Source of the DNA: DASPKT01 sp035627915
GTDB taxonomy: Bacteria; Pseudomonadota; Alphaproteobacteria; Azospirillales; Azospirillaceae
DNA: 20,580 bases
Assembly: GCA_035627915.1 (NCBI GenBank)
Contig: DASPKT010000028.1
Location: forward strand, 1-20,580
Direction: 5' to 3'
Below the pieces are notes generated by a model. That model was not told the origin of the DNA and did no database searches. It saw only the letters and a program-made list of their open reading frames with translations. A program made the position numbers and the translations under genes. Below, piece after piece: positions 1 to 8,048 of this stretch (within the stretch, counting starts at the first letter, position 1; each line of letters opens with the position of its first letter).

Positions 1-244
1 AGAGGGTGGCGCGGTCGCGGGCCGGGCTGCGGCAGACCTGGCAGGGGTCGGTGGTGTCGAGGTTGCCGCACTCCGCGCAGGTGCGGATGCTGGCGGAGGC
101 CGCCGCCATCGCCTCGGCAAGCGGCTCCATCAGCCCGTCGCGGCGCTTGATGAGATACAGCGCGGCGCGCCTTGCCGACCGGGGACCGAGGCCCGGGAGC
201 TTGGCGAGCAGCTGGATGAGGCGGTCGATGTCGGAACCGATCAT
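1..244 (-). CDS. recR: Recombination protein RecR, N-terminal part (cut by window edge)
   Basis: RecR works with RecO and RecF to load RecA at single-strand gaps. The 81 visible codons start MIGSDIDRLIQLLAKLPGLG. They show the helix-hairpin-helix DNA-binding motif (LPGLGPRSARR, residues 16-26) followed by the four-cysteine zinc motif (CAEC at 57-60, CQTC at 69-72), the family's fixed order. The Toprim domain lies beyond position 1. The ATG at 244 is the only plausible start because no in-frame start codon is seen just upstream, and the encoded start matches RecR. The Shine-Dalgarno sequence is weak. In many bacteria recR follows dnaX and ybaB, so those would be expected on the other side of the gene's start, but here a hydrolase gene sits upstream. 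The identification is secure; only the 3' end is missing. Confidence 0.95.
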   Translation of the reverse strand, partial: MIGSDIDRLIQLLAKLPGLGPRSARRAALYLIKRRDGLMEPLAEAMAAASASIRTCAECGNLDTTDPCQVCRSPARDRATL

Positions 245-306
245 GGCCGCCAGAATATGGGCGAGTCCCCGTTTTGTTCCAGTGGAATCCGCTGGGTAAC
301 CGGCGG

Positions 307-2256
307 TCAGGCGGCCATCCCGAAGGCCGCGGCGAAGGCGAGCGCGGCGCCGCCTCCCGCCGCGGAGAGCGCCGTTCCGGCCAGCCCCGCCGCCCCCGGC
401 CGCCCGGCCCTCAGCGCCGCCACGGCGGCCACCGCCAGCAGCACCGACAGCCAGGGCAGCAGCGCCAGCGGGCGCCAGGCGGCGGGCAGGCCGAACATGG
501 GCAGGATCGGGTTCGCCGCCACCGCGTCCATGACCGCCGCCGCCAGCCCCGCCACCGAGGCCAGCCCGGCCAGCGCCGCGGCGAGGGAGAGTGCCGCCGC
601 CGCCCGGCCCCCGGCCCGGCGCAGCGAGAGGGCGGACAGCAGTGCTGCGCCGGCCAGCGCCAGGGGCAGCAGCGCGGCGGCCGCCGCCAGCGCCGGGTCG
701 CGCCCGTGCAGGGTGGCGCGCACCAGGCTCCGCAGGCCCGGGACGACCCAGAGGCCGGTCACGAAGGCCGGGCGCGGCACCAGGCAGTCGGGCACCGGGG
801 CCGTGTCCGGGGCGTCCAGGAAGGCGGCGGCCAGGCGGTCGGCGCAGTCGCTGCCCGGCCCCACCCCATGCGTCCCGCCGGGCAGCAGCAGGTAGTGCGC
901 CCGGCCCAGCCGCCACGCCATCTCCTCCGCCAGCGGCGGGGAGGTCACGGGGTCGAACTCCCCGGACAGGATCAGGGTCGGGACGGGGGAGGCGTCGGGG
1001 AAGGCGGGGGCCGGCACGCCGCCGAACAGCTCCTCGTCCCGGCAGACCTCCGCCGCCCCCTCGTCCACCACCCAGCGGGCGTAGAGCAGGGGCCAGCGCG
1101 CGGCCACGGCGGCGTAGTCCTCGGGCCGGGTGGCGCGGTAGCGCTCGACGCAGCGGACCAGCAGGTGCTGGCCGGCGGCGATCCCGTCCTCGGCGCCGGC
1201 GCCGCGGCCCCGCCCGCCGGCCGCCAGCTCCAGCACCGGCGCCAGCATCGCCTCCTCCCGCCGGGCGGCGGCGTGCAGCACCGCCGGCAGCAACTGCGGC
1301 CCGCCCGGCTCGCGCAGCAGCAGGGCCAGCAGCCGCACGAAGGTCACGGCGTCCACGGCGGGCGGCCGGGCATCGCCGCCGGCCGGCCCGAAAGAGGGGA
1401 GCGGCAGCGGCCAGGCGTCCAGCTGGTCGAGCGCGCGGGTCAGGTCGCCCCAGGGGTCGGGGTAGGCTGCGGCGCAGGCCGGTTCCGCCCGGCACGCCTC
1501 CGCCGCACCCGACAGGGCCCCGGCCAGCGCCGCGAAGGCGTCGGCGTCGGTGGCCAGGGGTGAGTCCGGGCTGTCCAGCACCACCGCGCGCACCCCGAGG
1601 GGGTCCGCCTGCATCAGCGCCAGCGCCACCACCGCCCCGTAGGAGGCGGCGTGCAGGTTCCAGCGCGCGATGCCCAGCGCCCGGCGCAGGTCGCCGGCGT
1701 CCGCGGCGATGGCCCGGGCATGGTAGGCGGTGGGGTCGCCCCCTTCGTCCGCCAGCTGGGCGCGGCAGAACAGGATGGAGGCGGTCGCCACCTCCGCCTC
1801 GCCGACGAAGGGGCAAAGGGGCGGGCCGGACAGGCCGCTGCCCCGCTGGTCCATCAGCACGATGTCGCGGCCGCGCCCCATCCCGGCGTCCAGGAAGGCC
1901 CGGTAGCGCGCCACCGCGCCGGCCCCTGGCCCGCCCTGGAGGTAGAGCACCGGGTCGTCCCGCCGCTCCGGCCCGGCCGCGCTCACCACGGCCACCGCCA
2001 GCGACAGGGTGCGCGTGGGCCCGCCGCCCCGGCTCTCCGGCACAAGCAGGGTCCCGCAGGCCAGGCGGGCGCGCTCGGCCGGCGACAGCTCGGCGTCGAA
2101 GGGGCAGGGGGCGGGCGTGAAGGCGGGTTCCGCCCGGGCGTCGGACGGCAGGGCAAGCATCAGCGCGGCCAGCAGCAGCCAAGCCGGCAGCGATGCAGGC
2201 GCGGCGGCCAGCGCCGCCGCCCGCACTCCCACCCGCAGCAGGTCGGTCGCGCCCAT
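307..2256 (-). CDS. Exported alpha/beta hydrolase (TAP / proline-iminopeptidase-like) with C-terminal four-helix membrane domain
   Basis: This 649-residue protein has an N-terminal signal sequence or anchor (hydrophobic about 12-38, ARA-EP cleavage-like site near 42). It continues into an alpha/beta hydrolase of the tripeptidyl-aminopeptidase/prolyl-aminopeptidase type. Visible motifs are the oxyanion-hole LQGGPGAG (106-113), DQRGSGLSG (136-144), the nucleophile elbow AASYG with Ser205, the acid in SGEFDP (Asp435) and the base in GGTHG (His463). The elbow has Ala where the family normally has Gly (GxSxG). Six or more cysteines in the hydrolase part fit a periplasmic, disulfide-bonded fold. 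After about residue 515 come four hydrophobic segments (about 522-545, 551-577, 595-615, 620-646), an unusual tail that would tether the enzyme to the inner membrane. It probably cleaves peptides or esters in the periplasm, but the substrate cannot be told. It is divergent from argB. Confidence 0.85.
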   Translation of the reverse strand: MGATDLLRVGVRAAALAAAPASLPAWLLLAALMLALPSDARAEPAFTPAPCPFDAELSPAERARLACGTLLVPESRGGGPTRTLSLAVAVVSAAGPERRDDPVLYLQGGPGAGAVARYRAFLDAGMGRGRDIVLMDQRGSGLSGPPLCPFVGEAEVATASILFCRAQLADEGGDPTAYHARAIAADAGDLRRALGIARWNLHAASYGAVVALALMQADPLGVRAVVLDSPDSPLATDADAFAALAGALSGAAEACRAEPACAAAYPDPWGDLTRALDQLDAWPLPLPSFGPAGGDARPPAVDAVTFVRLLALLLREPGGPQLLPAVLHAAARREEAMLAPVLELAAGGRGRGAGAEDGIAAGQHLLVRCVERYRATRPEDYAAVAARWPLLYARWVVDEGAAEVCRDEELFGGVPAPAFPDASPVPTLILSGEFDPVTSPPLAEEMAWRLGRAHYLLLPGGTHGVGPGSDCADRLAAAFLDAPDTAPVPDCLVPRPAFVTGLWVVPGLRSLVRATLHGRDPALAAAAALLPLALAGAALLSALSLRRAGGRAAAALSLAAALAGLASVAGLAAAVMDAVAANPILPMFGLPAAWRPLALLPWLSVLLAVAAVAALRAGRPGAAGLAGTALSAAGGGAALAFAAAFGMAA

Positions 2257-2269
2257 GGGCGAAGCCTAG

Positions 2270-2280
2270 CCCGTAACGGG
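2270..2280. promoter_or_regulatory. Short palindrome between the hydrolase gene and argB
   Basis: CCCGTAACGGG is a perfect 5-bp inverted repeat around one base. It sits 14 nt upstream of the hydrolase start codon in the 131-bp divergent gap with argB. It could be an operator half-pair or chance in GC-rich DNA. No dedicated regulator gene is adjacent. Confidence 0.2.
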
Positions 2281-2309
2281 ATCGTCACGCCAGGGTCCCG
2301 CCATGCGCA

Positions 2310-2339
2310 TTGCCCCTGGCGGCGGCGGCGGGTTAGAAA
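2310..2339 (+). promoter_or_regulatory. Candidate sigma-70 promoter of argB
   Basis: TTGCCC (2310-2315) and TAGAAA (2334-2339) are separated by 18 nt and lie about 50 nt before the argB ATG, in the only AT-richer patch of the gap. This is a consensus-like match by eye only. Confidence 0.35.
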
Positions 2340-2387
2340 CGGCCGGAGCCTCCTCCCCTTCCCGCTGCCAAGGGACACGCGACCCGC

Positions 2388-3308
<921 letters not shown>

Positions 3309-3316
3309 GGGGCACT

Positions 3317-3377
3317 CCCCCTCTCCCCTTGGGGGAGAGGGAAGGGGCCTGCGGCGGAGCCGTGGGAAGGGTGAGGG
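3317..3377 (+). repeat. Hairpin and dispersed-repeat-like element after argB (possible terminator)
   Basis: Eleven bases after the argB stop, CCCTCTCCCC (3319-3328) and GGGGAGAGGG (3332-3341) form a perfect 10-bp stem with a 3-base loop. The purine-rich stretch that follows ends in GGGTGAGGGG (3368-3377). The unit resembles a CCCTCTCCCC..GGGGAGAGGG repeat that recurs in many proteobacterial genomes (recalled, not searched). There is no T-run, but the position directly downstream of argB suggests it helps end transcription. Confidence 0.55.
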
Positions 3378-3410
3378 GACGGCCGCGGGGCAGCGGCGCT
3401 GTCGTGCGGC

Positions 3411-3519
3411 CTTCGACAGGCTCAGGCTGAGGATCGTTGTGATGCTCCCAGTGGAGATTGCTGATCCTGGACTACACCGGGCCTGGCATCTACCCTCCCT
3501 CTTGCTGAGCTTGTCGAAG
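3411..3519. repeat. MITE-like element bounded by CTTCGACA..CTCAGC inverted repeats
   Basis: The left arm CTTCGACAGGCTCAGG (3411-3426) and the right arm GCTGAGCTTGTCGAAG (3504-3519) are inverted repeats matching at 14 of 16 positions. They enclose about 77 bp that holds no ORF. The arm sequence matches a widespread intergenic CTTCGACAAGCTCAGG-type repeat of proteobacteria. Together with the preceding hairpin element this fills most of the 383-bp gene-free stretch 3309-3691. The remainder (3520-3691) holds a pyrimidine-rich tract and a possible def promoter, and I see no gene in it. Confidence 0.6.
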
Positions 3520-3602
3520 CACGCACCCCCTCTCAGCCGCACCTCTCGACCATAGCCGCACCCCTTCGGCCCCCGCGCAACCCTCCCCCATCCTACCGGC
3601 GC

Positions 3603-3631
3603 TTGACCGCCCCGGCGTCGGGGCTTATCTG
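3603..3631 (+). promoter_or_regulatory. Candidate sigma-70 promoter of def-fmt-truA
   Basis: TTGACC (3603-3608) and TATCTG (3626-3631) have a 17-nt spacer and sit about 60 nt before the chosen def start. The -35 match is good and the -10 match is moderate. A GCCCC/GGGGC mini-palindrome lies in the spacer. Confidence 0.35.
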
Positions 3632-3691
3632 CCCGCGGTGAAAGGGGTATCATCCCCCGCCCGGACCACCCCTGACCGAACGCGCGACGCC

Positions 3692-4207
3692 ATGGCCCTG
3701 CTGCCCATCCTCACCATCCCCGACCAGCGCCTGAAGACCAAGTGCAAGCCGCTCGACAACGTCGACGGCCGCGTGGCCCGGCTGATGGACGACATGCTGG
3801 AGACCATGTACAAGGCCCCCGGCATCGGCTTGGCCGCCCCGCAGATCGGGGTGCTGGAGCGGGTGATCGTGGTCGACGTCTCCGACCACAAGGAGGGCGG
3901 CAAGCAGCCCCTCGCCATGGTGAACCCGGAGCTCATCTGGACCTCCGACGAGCTGTCGGTCACCAACGAGGGCTGCCTGTCGATCCCGGAGATCTACGCC
4001 GACGTGACCCGCCCGGCCGCGGTGCGGGTGCGCTACGTCGACCGCGCCGGCGAGGTGCGGGAGATGGACGCCGACGGCCTGCTCTCCACCTGCATCCAGC
4101 ACGAGATCGACCACCTGAACGGCGTGCTGTTCATCGACCACCTCTCGGCGCTGAAGCGCAACATGATCATCCGCAAGATGACCAAGCTGAAGCGCACCGG
4201 CGGCTGA
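3692..4207 (+). CDS. def: Peptide deformylase
   Basis: Peptide deformylase removes the formyl group from the N-terminal methionine of new proteins and is a metalloenzyme, usually with iron. The 171-residue product has all three family motifs: GIGLAAPQIG (44-53), EGCLSIP with the metal-ligand Cys95 (93-99), and QHEIDHLNG with His137, catalytic Glu138 and His141. The reading frame is open upstream to 3638, but MALLPILTIPDQRL is the conserved deformylase start, so the ATG at 3692 is chosen even though no strong Shine-Dalgarno sequence precedes it. The length is normal for type I enzymes. It is followed by fmt, which adds the formyl group that def later removes. This is a widely conserved pair. 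Confidence 0.96.
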   Translation: MALLPILTIPDQRLKTKCKPLDNVDGRVARLMDDMLETMYKAPGIGLAAPQIGVLERVIVVDVSDHKEGGKQPLAMVNPELIWTSDELSVTNEGCLSIPEIYADVTRPAAVRVRYVDRAGEVREMDADGLLSTCIQHEIDHLNGVLFIDHLSALKRNMIIRKMTKLKRTGG

Positions 4208-4270
4208 CCGCGGTCCTCCCTCCTCCTATCCATAGGGCTTCTCGCGGCCAGGATTTTCCCCACCCATGTC

Positions 4271-4354
4271 CGTCACCCCGGCGAACGCCGGGGTCCAGGG
4301 GCCACAAGCGCGAAGCCCGGCGGCCCCCGGATTCCGGCTTGCGCCGGAATGACG
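4271..4354. repeat. Inverted pair of 31-nt palindromic repeat units (copies A and B)
   Basis: Copy A (4271-4301, plus) has stem ACCCCGGC / GCCGGGGT and loop GAAC. Copy B (4324-4354, minus) has stem ATTCCGGC / GCCGGAAT and loop GCAA when read on its own strand. Units begin CGTC and end CCAGGGG or a close variant. The pair lies in the 208-bp def-fmt gap, head-to-head with 22 bp between. The rest of that gap shows no gene. Confidence 0.85.
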
Positions 4355-4415
4355 GGAACGAGAACCGGAGCCGAACCGTGCGAAGCCCTCCATTCCAGCA
4401 TGCCGACGGGGTGCC

Positions 4416-5348
4416 ATGACCCGCCTCCGCCTCGCCTTCATGGGCACGCCCGACTTCTCCGCCCCCATCCTGGCGGCCCTGCTGGACGCCGGGCACGAGG
4501 TGGCCTGCGTCTACAGCCAGCCGCCGCGCCCCGCCGGCCGCGGCCAGAAGGAGCAGAAGTCGCCCGTCCACCTGCTGGCGGAGAGCCGCGGCGTGCCCGT
4601 GCGCACGCCGAAGAGCCTGCGCAACGCCGAGGCGCAGGCGGAGTTCGCGGACCTGGGGCTGGACGCGGCCGTGGTGGCGGCCTACGGGCTGATCCTGCCG
4701 CAGCCGGTGCTGGACGCGCCGCGCCTGGGCTGCCTCAACGTGCACGCCTCGCTGCTGCCGCGCTGGCGGGGCGCGGCGCCGATCCAGCGCGCCATCTTGG
4801 CCGGCGACGCCGAGACGGGCGTCACCATCATGCAGATGGAGGCGGGGCTGGACACCGGGCCCATGCTGCTGAAGGAGGCGGTCGCCATCGGCCCCCGCAC
4901 CGGCGCGCGCGACCTGCACGACGCGCTCTCCGCCATGGGCGCCCGGCTGATCGTCCGGGCGCTGGAGCTGGCGGGGGAGGGGCGGCTCGCGCCCGAGGTG
5001 CAGCCGGAGGAGGGCGTCACCTACGCCGCCAAGCTGGCGAAGGAGGAGGGGCGGCTCGACTTCGCCCGCCCGGCCGTGGAGCTGGACCGGCAGGTGCGGG
5101 CGCTGAACCCCTGGCCGGGCACCTGGTTCGACACGGCCTCGGGCGAGCGGGTCAAGGTCCTGGCGGCGGAACCGGCGGCGGGCTCCGGCCGGCCGGGCGC
5201 GCTGCTGTCCGGCGACCTGACGGTCGCCTGCGGCGCCGGCGCGCTGCGGCTGCTGAAGGTCCAGCGGCCGGGCAAGGGGCCGGTGGAGGGCGACGCCTTC
5301 CTGCGCGGCTTCCCGCACCGGCCGGGCGAGCCGATCGCCGCCGCCTGA
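4416..5348 (+). CDS. fmt: Methionyl-tRNA formyltransferase
   Basis: This enzyme transfers a formyl group from 10-formyltetrahydrofolate to initiator Met-tRNA. The 310 residues start RLAFMGTPDFSAPIL, typical of the family's first Rossmann strand. The catalytic triad is in the textbook places: Asn108 and His110 in LNVHASLLPRWRGAAPIQ, and Asp146 in GLDTGPM. The loop RPAGRGQKEQKSPV (38-51) is the tRNA-recognition insertion. A C-terminal domain (from about 205, GVTYAAKLAKEEGRLDF) completes the usual length. The ATG at 4416 follows a weak purine stretch. The stop codon shares one base with the truA start (TGATG), so the two are translationally coupled. Confidence 0.97.
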   Translation: MTRLRLAFMGTPDFSAPILAALLDAGHEVACVYSQPPRPAGRGQKEQKSPVHLLAESRGVPVRTPKSLRNAEAQAEFADLGLDAAVVAAYGLILPQPVLDAPRLGCLNVHASLLPRWRGAAPIQRAILAGDAETGVTIMQMEAGLDTGPMLLKEAVAIGPRTGARDLHDALSAMGARLIVRALELAGEGRLAPEVQPEEGVTYAAKLAKEEGRLDFARPAVELDRQVRALNPWPGTWFDTASGERVKVLAAEPAAGSGRPGALLSGDLTVACGAGALRLLKVQRPGKGPVEGDAFLRGFPHRPGEPIAAA

Positions 5349-6085
5349 TGCAGCGCTGGAAGCTCACGGTCGAGTATGACGGCCGGCCGTTCCAGGGCTG
5401 GCAGCTGCAGCCGCACGGCCCCTCCGTCCAGCAGTGCCTGGAGGAGGCGGTGCTGCGCTTCAGCGGCGAGACGGTGCGCCTGCACGCCTCCGGCCGCACC
5501 GACGCCGGGGTGCACGCGCGCGGGCAGGTCTGCCATTTCGACCTGGAGAAGCCGATGGCGGCGGACAAGGTCCGCGACGCCCTGAACTTCCACCTGCGCC
5601 CGAACCCCGTGTCGGTGCTGGCGGTGGAGGCGGTGGACGGCGACTTCCACGCGCGGCTCTCCTGCAAGGGCCGCGCCTACCTCTACCGCATCCTGAACCG
5701 CCGCGCGCCCCCGGCGCTGGAGGCCGGGCGGGTCTGGCACGTCGGCCACGAGCTGGACGCCGCGGCCATGCACGCGGCGGCGCAGCGGCTGGTCGGCCGG
5801 CACGACTTCACCAGCTTCCGCGCCAGCCTCTGCCAGGCCAACAGCCCGGTGAAGACGCTGGACGTGCTGGACGTGTCCCGCCACGGCGAGGAGATCCACG
5901 TGGTCGCCCGCGCCCGCTCCTTCCTGCACCATCAGGTCCGCAACATGGTGGGGACCCTCAAGCTGGTGGGGGAGGGGAAGTGGACGGCCGACGACGTGGC
6001 GGCGGCGCTGGCGGCCCGCGACCGCGCCAAGGCCGGCCCCACCGCGCCCCCCGACGGACTCTGCTTCACCGAGGCCTGGTACTAG
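5348..6085 (+). CDS. truA: tRNA pseudouridine(38-40) synthase TruA
   Basis: TruA isomerises uridines 38-40 in the anticodon arm of many tRNAs. The 245-residue protein opens KLTVEYDGRPFQGWQ and contains the signature SGRTDAGVHA with catalytic Asp52. It also has RAYLYRI (111-117 region), HDFTSFRA and FLHHQVRNMVGTL, all standard TruA blocks. The ATG overlaps the last base of the fmt stop codon. Upstream extension in the same frame runs antiparallel to nothing useful and shadows fmt, so it is rejected. The gene ends the def-fmt-truA run. Its 3' end faces the dap cluster across a repeat pair. Confidence 0.97.
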   Translation: MQRWKLTVEYDGRPFQGWQLQPHGPSVQQCLEEAVLRFSGETVRLHASGRTDAGVHARGQVCHFDLEKPMAADKVRDALNFHLRPNPVSVLAVEAVDGDFHARLSCKGRAYLYRILNRRAPPALEAGRVWHVGHELDAAAMHAAAQRLVGRHDFTSFRASLCQANSPVKTLDVLDVSRHGEEIHVVARARSFLHHQVRNMVGTLKLVGEGKWTADDVAAALAARDRAKAGPTAPPDGLCFTEAWY

Positions 6086-6135
6086 GGGGGCTGCTGGGGA
6101 GGGCACTTAGTGCGGGCGGCTCTCTGACTCCTGTC

Positions 6136-6219
6136 CGTCATTCCGGCGAAAGCCGGAATCCAGGGGCGGTTTGCCGCAGCGCCCGTGGCCCCTGGACCCC
6201 GGCTTTCGCCGGGGTGACG
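6136..6219. repeat. Inverted pair of 31-nt palindromic repeat units (copies C and D) between convergent genes
   Basis: Copy C (6136-6166, plus) has stem ATTCCGGC / GCCGGAAT with loop GAAA. Copy D (6189-6219, minus) has stem ACCCCGGC / GCCGGGGT, also loop GAAA on its own strand. They are separated by 22 bp and lie in the 211-bp gap between the 3' ends of truA and the membrane-protein gene. There they could act as a two-way terminator or mRNA 3'-end protector. Confidence 0.88.
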
Positions 6220-6296
6220 AAAGAATAAGGAGCGCGGCCGTGAAAAACCTCCCATGCCGAGCCCTGCCGGAAGCACGCACTCCTTCTACTCCCGCC

Positions 6297-6875
6297 TCAG
6301 CCCGCGGGCATGCCCCAGATGCGGGCGTCGGCCAGCCCCTCGATGAGCTGGGAGACGAAGAAGTCGAGCATGACCAGCCCGAACGCCGCCATGCGCCCGA
6401 CCCCCAGGGTCTGGGCCGCGATGTAGCCGGAGTAGAACAGCGTCCAGAAAAACGTCACGGTCCCCAGCGCCTCCCCGTACGTGGTCGGCAGCACGTTCCC
6501 CTGGACCACCGCGACGACCGGCACCACGACGGCCACCTGCACCACCGAGCCCCAGTTGGTGGCGCCGACATAGTGGGCGAAGCGGTCGGCGCGGCCGGTC
6601 ATCTCCAGGATGTGGAAGACGATCAGGTAGACCGCGAAGGTGCGCACCAGCAGCGTCGCCGTCTTCAGCGCCAGGACCGGCAGCAGGTGCCCCTCCGGGA
6701 TGCGGTCCCAGTAGGTCATCAGGGTCAGCAGCATCTGGCCGGGGATCAGCACCGCCAGCACCCAGAAGCTGCGCAGCGCCGCCGCCTCGTCCCGCCCGAT
6801 GAAGGCGACGCCGGCCGGGTCGAGCCGGGCCAGCCGCAGCGCCCCGTAGACGCCGTAGACCGCGTCGCGCAGCAT
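6297..6875 (-). CDS. Hypothetical inner-membrane protein linked to dapDE
   Basis: I do not recognise the family. The 192-residue product has about five hydrophobic segments (35-54, 70-91, 108-125, 136-158, 159-178). Between and around them are conserved-looking polar patches such as MTYWDRIPEGHLLP (53-66) and GATNWGS (104-110). The N-terminal 30 residues look cytoplasmic and basic. It starts three bases after the dapE stop, behind a GGGAG sequence, so it is almost certainly co-transcribed with dapD-dapE. No lysine-pathway enzyme has this shape, and it might be a small transporter-like or assembly protein. The GC-rich codon use matches its neighbours, and nothing suggests recent transfer. Confidence 0.75.
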   Translation of the reverse strand: MLRDAVYGVYGALRLARLDPAGVAFIGRDEAAALRSFWVLAVLIPGQMLLTLMTYWDRIPEGHLLPVLALKTATLLVRTFAVYLIVFHILEMTGRADRFAHYVGATNWGSVVQVAVVVPVVAVVQGNVLPTTYGEALGTVTFFWTLFYSGYIAAQTLGVGRMAAFGLVMLDFFVSQLIEGLADARIWGMPAG

Positions 6876-6878
6876 GGC

Positions 6879-8048
6879 TCAGGCGGCTCCCGCCCGGTCC
6901 CGCCAGCGCTCCAGCACCAGCGCGTAGATGGCGGCGAGGTCTTCCAGGTCCTTCACCGCCATGTTCTCGTCCACCTTGTGCATGGTGGCACCGACCCCGC
7001 CGAACTCCACGACGGGGCAATGGTCCTTTATGAAGCGCGCGTCCGACGTGCCGCCGCTGGTGGACAACTCCGGGTCGCGCCCGGTGACCGCGCGCACCGC
7101 CCCGGCGACCAGGTCGCTCAGGGGGCCCGGCGGGGTCAGGAAGGAGACGCCGCTCAGGTGCACCTTCACGTCCCAGGCGCCGCCCACCCGCTCCAGCACG
7201 GCGCGGACCCTGGCCTCCAGGCTCTCCGGCGTGTGCATGTCGTTGAAGCGGATGTTGAACTGCGCGGTGCCCCGGGCCGGGATCACGTTGGTGGCGGGGT
7301 TGCCGACGTCGATGGTGCTGATCTGCAGGGTGGAGGGCTGGAAATGGTCGTTGCCGCCGTCGAGCGGCGTCTCCGCCAGCTCCGCCAGGGCCCGGCACAG
7401 CCGCGGCAGCGGGTTGTCCGCCAAGTGCGGGTAGGCGACGTGGCCCTGGGCGCCCAGCGCCGTCAGCGTCACCGTCATGCTGCCGCGCCGGCCGATCTTC
7501 ATCATGTCGCCCAGCGCCCGCGGGTTGGTGGGCTCGCCCACGATGCAGGCGTCCAGCCGCTCGCCGCGTGCCTTCAGCCAGTCCAGCACCTTGCGGGTGC
7601 CGTTGACGCTGGGTCCCTCCTCGTCGCCGGTGATGAGCAGGCTGACCGAGCCCCGGGGGGCGCCGTGGCGGGCGATGTCGCGGGACACCGCCGCCACGAA
7701 GCAGGCGATGGCCCCCTTCATGTCCGAGGCGCCGCGGCCGAAGAGCCGCCCGTCGATGATTTCGCCTCCGAAAGGATCGACCGTCCAGGCCGCCCGGTCG
7801 CCCACCGGCACGACGTCGGTATGCCCGGCGAAGCAGAAATTGGGGCCGTCCGTGCCGAGCCGGGCGTAGAGGTTCTCCACCGGCGCCGTGCCCGGCTCCT
7901 CGAACCGCAGGCGGTGGCAGGCGAAGCCCAGGGCGCCCAGCGCCCGCTCCAGCACGCCCAGCGCGCCGGCGTCCTCCGGCGTTACGCTGGGGCAGCGGAT
8001 CAGCGCGCCGGCCAGTACGACCGGGTCGACCACGGGCGTGGCGGCCAT
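6879..8048 (-). CDS. dapE: Succinyl-diaminopimelate desuccinylase
   Basis: DapE hydrolyses N-succinyl-LL-2,6-diaminopimelate to LL-diaminopimelate and succinate, for lysine and cell-wall synthesis. The 389 residues show the di-zinc M20 metallopeptidase pattern: FAGHTDVVP with His76 and Asp78, RGASDMKG with Asp109, TGDEEGP with the Glu143/Glu144 pair, CIVGEPT (169-175 region), SGGTSDARF, and the final zinc histidine in VGATMHKVDE. The ATG overlaps the dapD stop by one base (TGATG) behind a TGAGGGA ribosome-binding site inside the dapD end, which fixes the start. The open frame continues upstream through dapD, but that stretch only shadows dapD. Confidence 0.97.
   Translation of the reverse strand: MAATPVVDPVVLAGALIRCPSVTPEDAGALGVLERALGALGFACHRLRFEEPGTAPVENLYARLGTDGPNFCFAGHTDVVPVGDRAAWTVDPFGGEIIDGRLFGRGASDMKGAIACFVAAVSRDIARHGAPRGSVSLLITGDEEGPSVNGTRKVLDWLKARGERLDACIVGEPTNPRALGDMMKIGRRGSMTVTLTALGAQGHVAYPHLADNPLPRLCRALAELAETPLDGGNDHFQPSTLQISTIDVGNPATNVIPARGTAQFNIRFNDMHTPESLEARVRAVLERVGGAWDVKVHLSGVSFLTPPGPLSDLVAGAVRAVTGRDPELSTSGGTSDARFIKDHCPVVEFGGVGATMHKVDENMAVKDLEDLAAIYALVLERWRDRAGAA

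Noticed and set aside
274..1563. Long plus-strand open frames across 257-2391, one of them 429 codons and another 509
   Set aside because: They lie opposite the hydrolase gene, are low-complexity (Gly/Arg/Pro/Ala/Gln-rich) and have no recognisable domain. This is typical of antisense frames in very GC-rich DNA.
3638..3691. 18-codon longer start for peptide deformylase
   Set aside because: The extra residues (MKGVSSPARTTPDRTRDA) are not deformylase-like, and the family begins at MALLPILTIPD.
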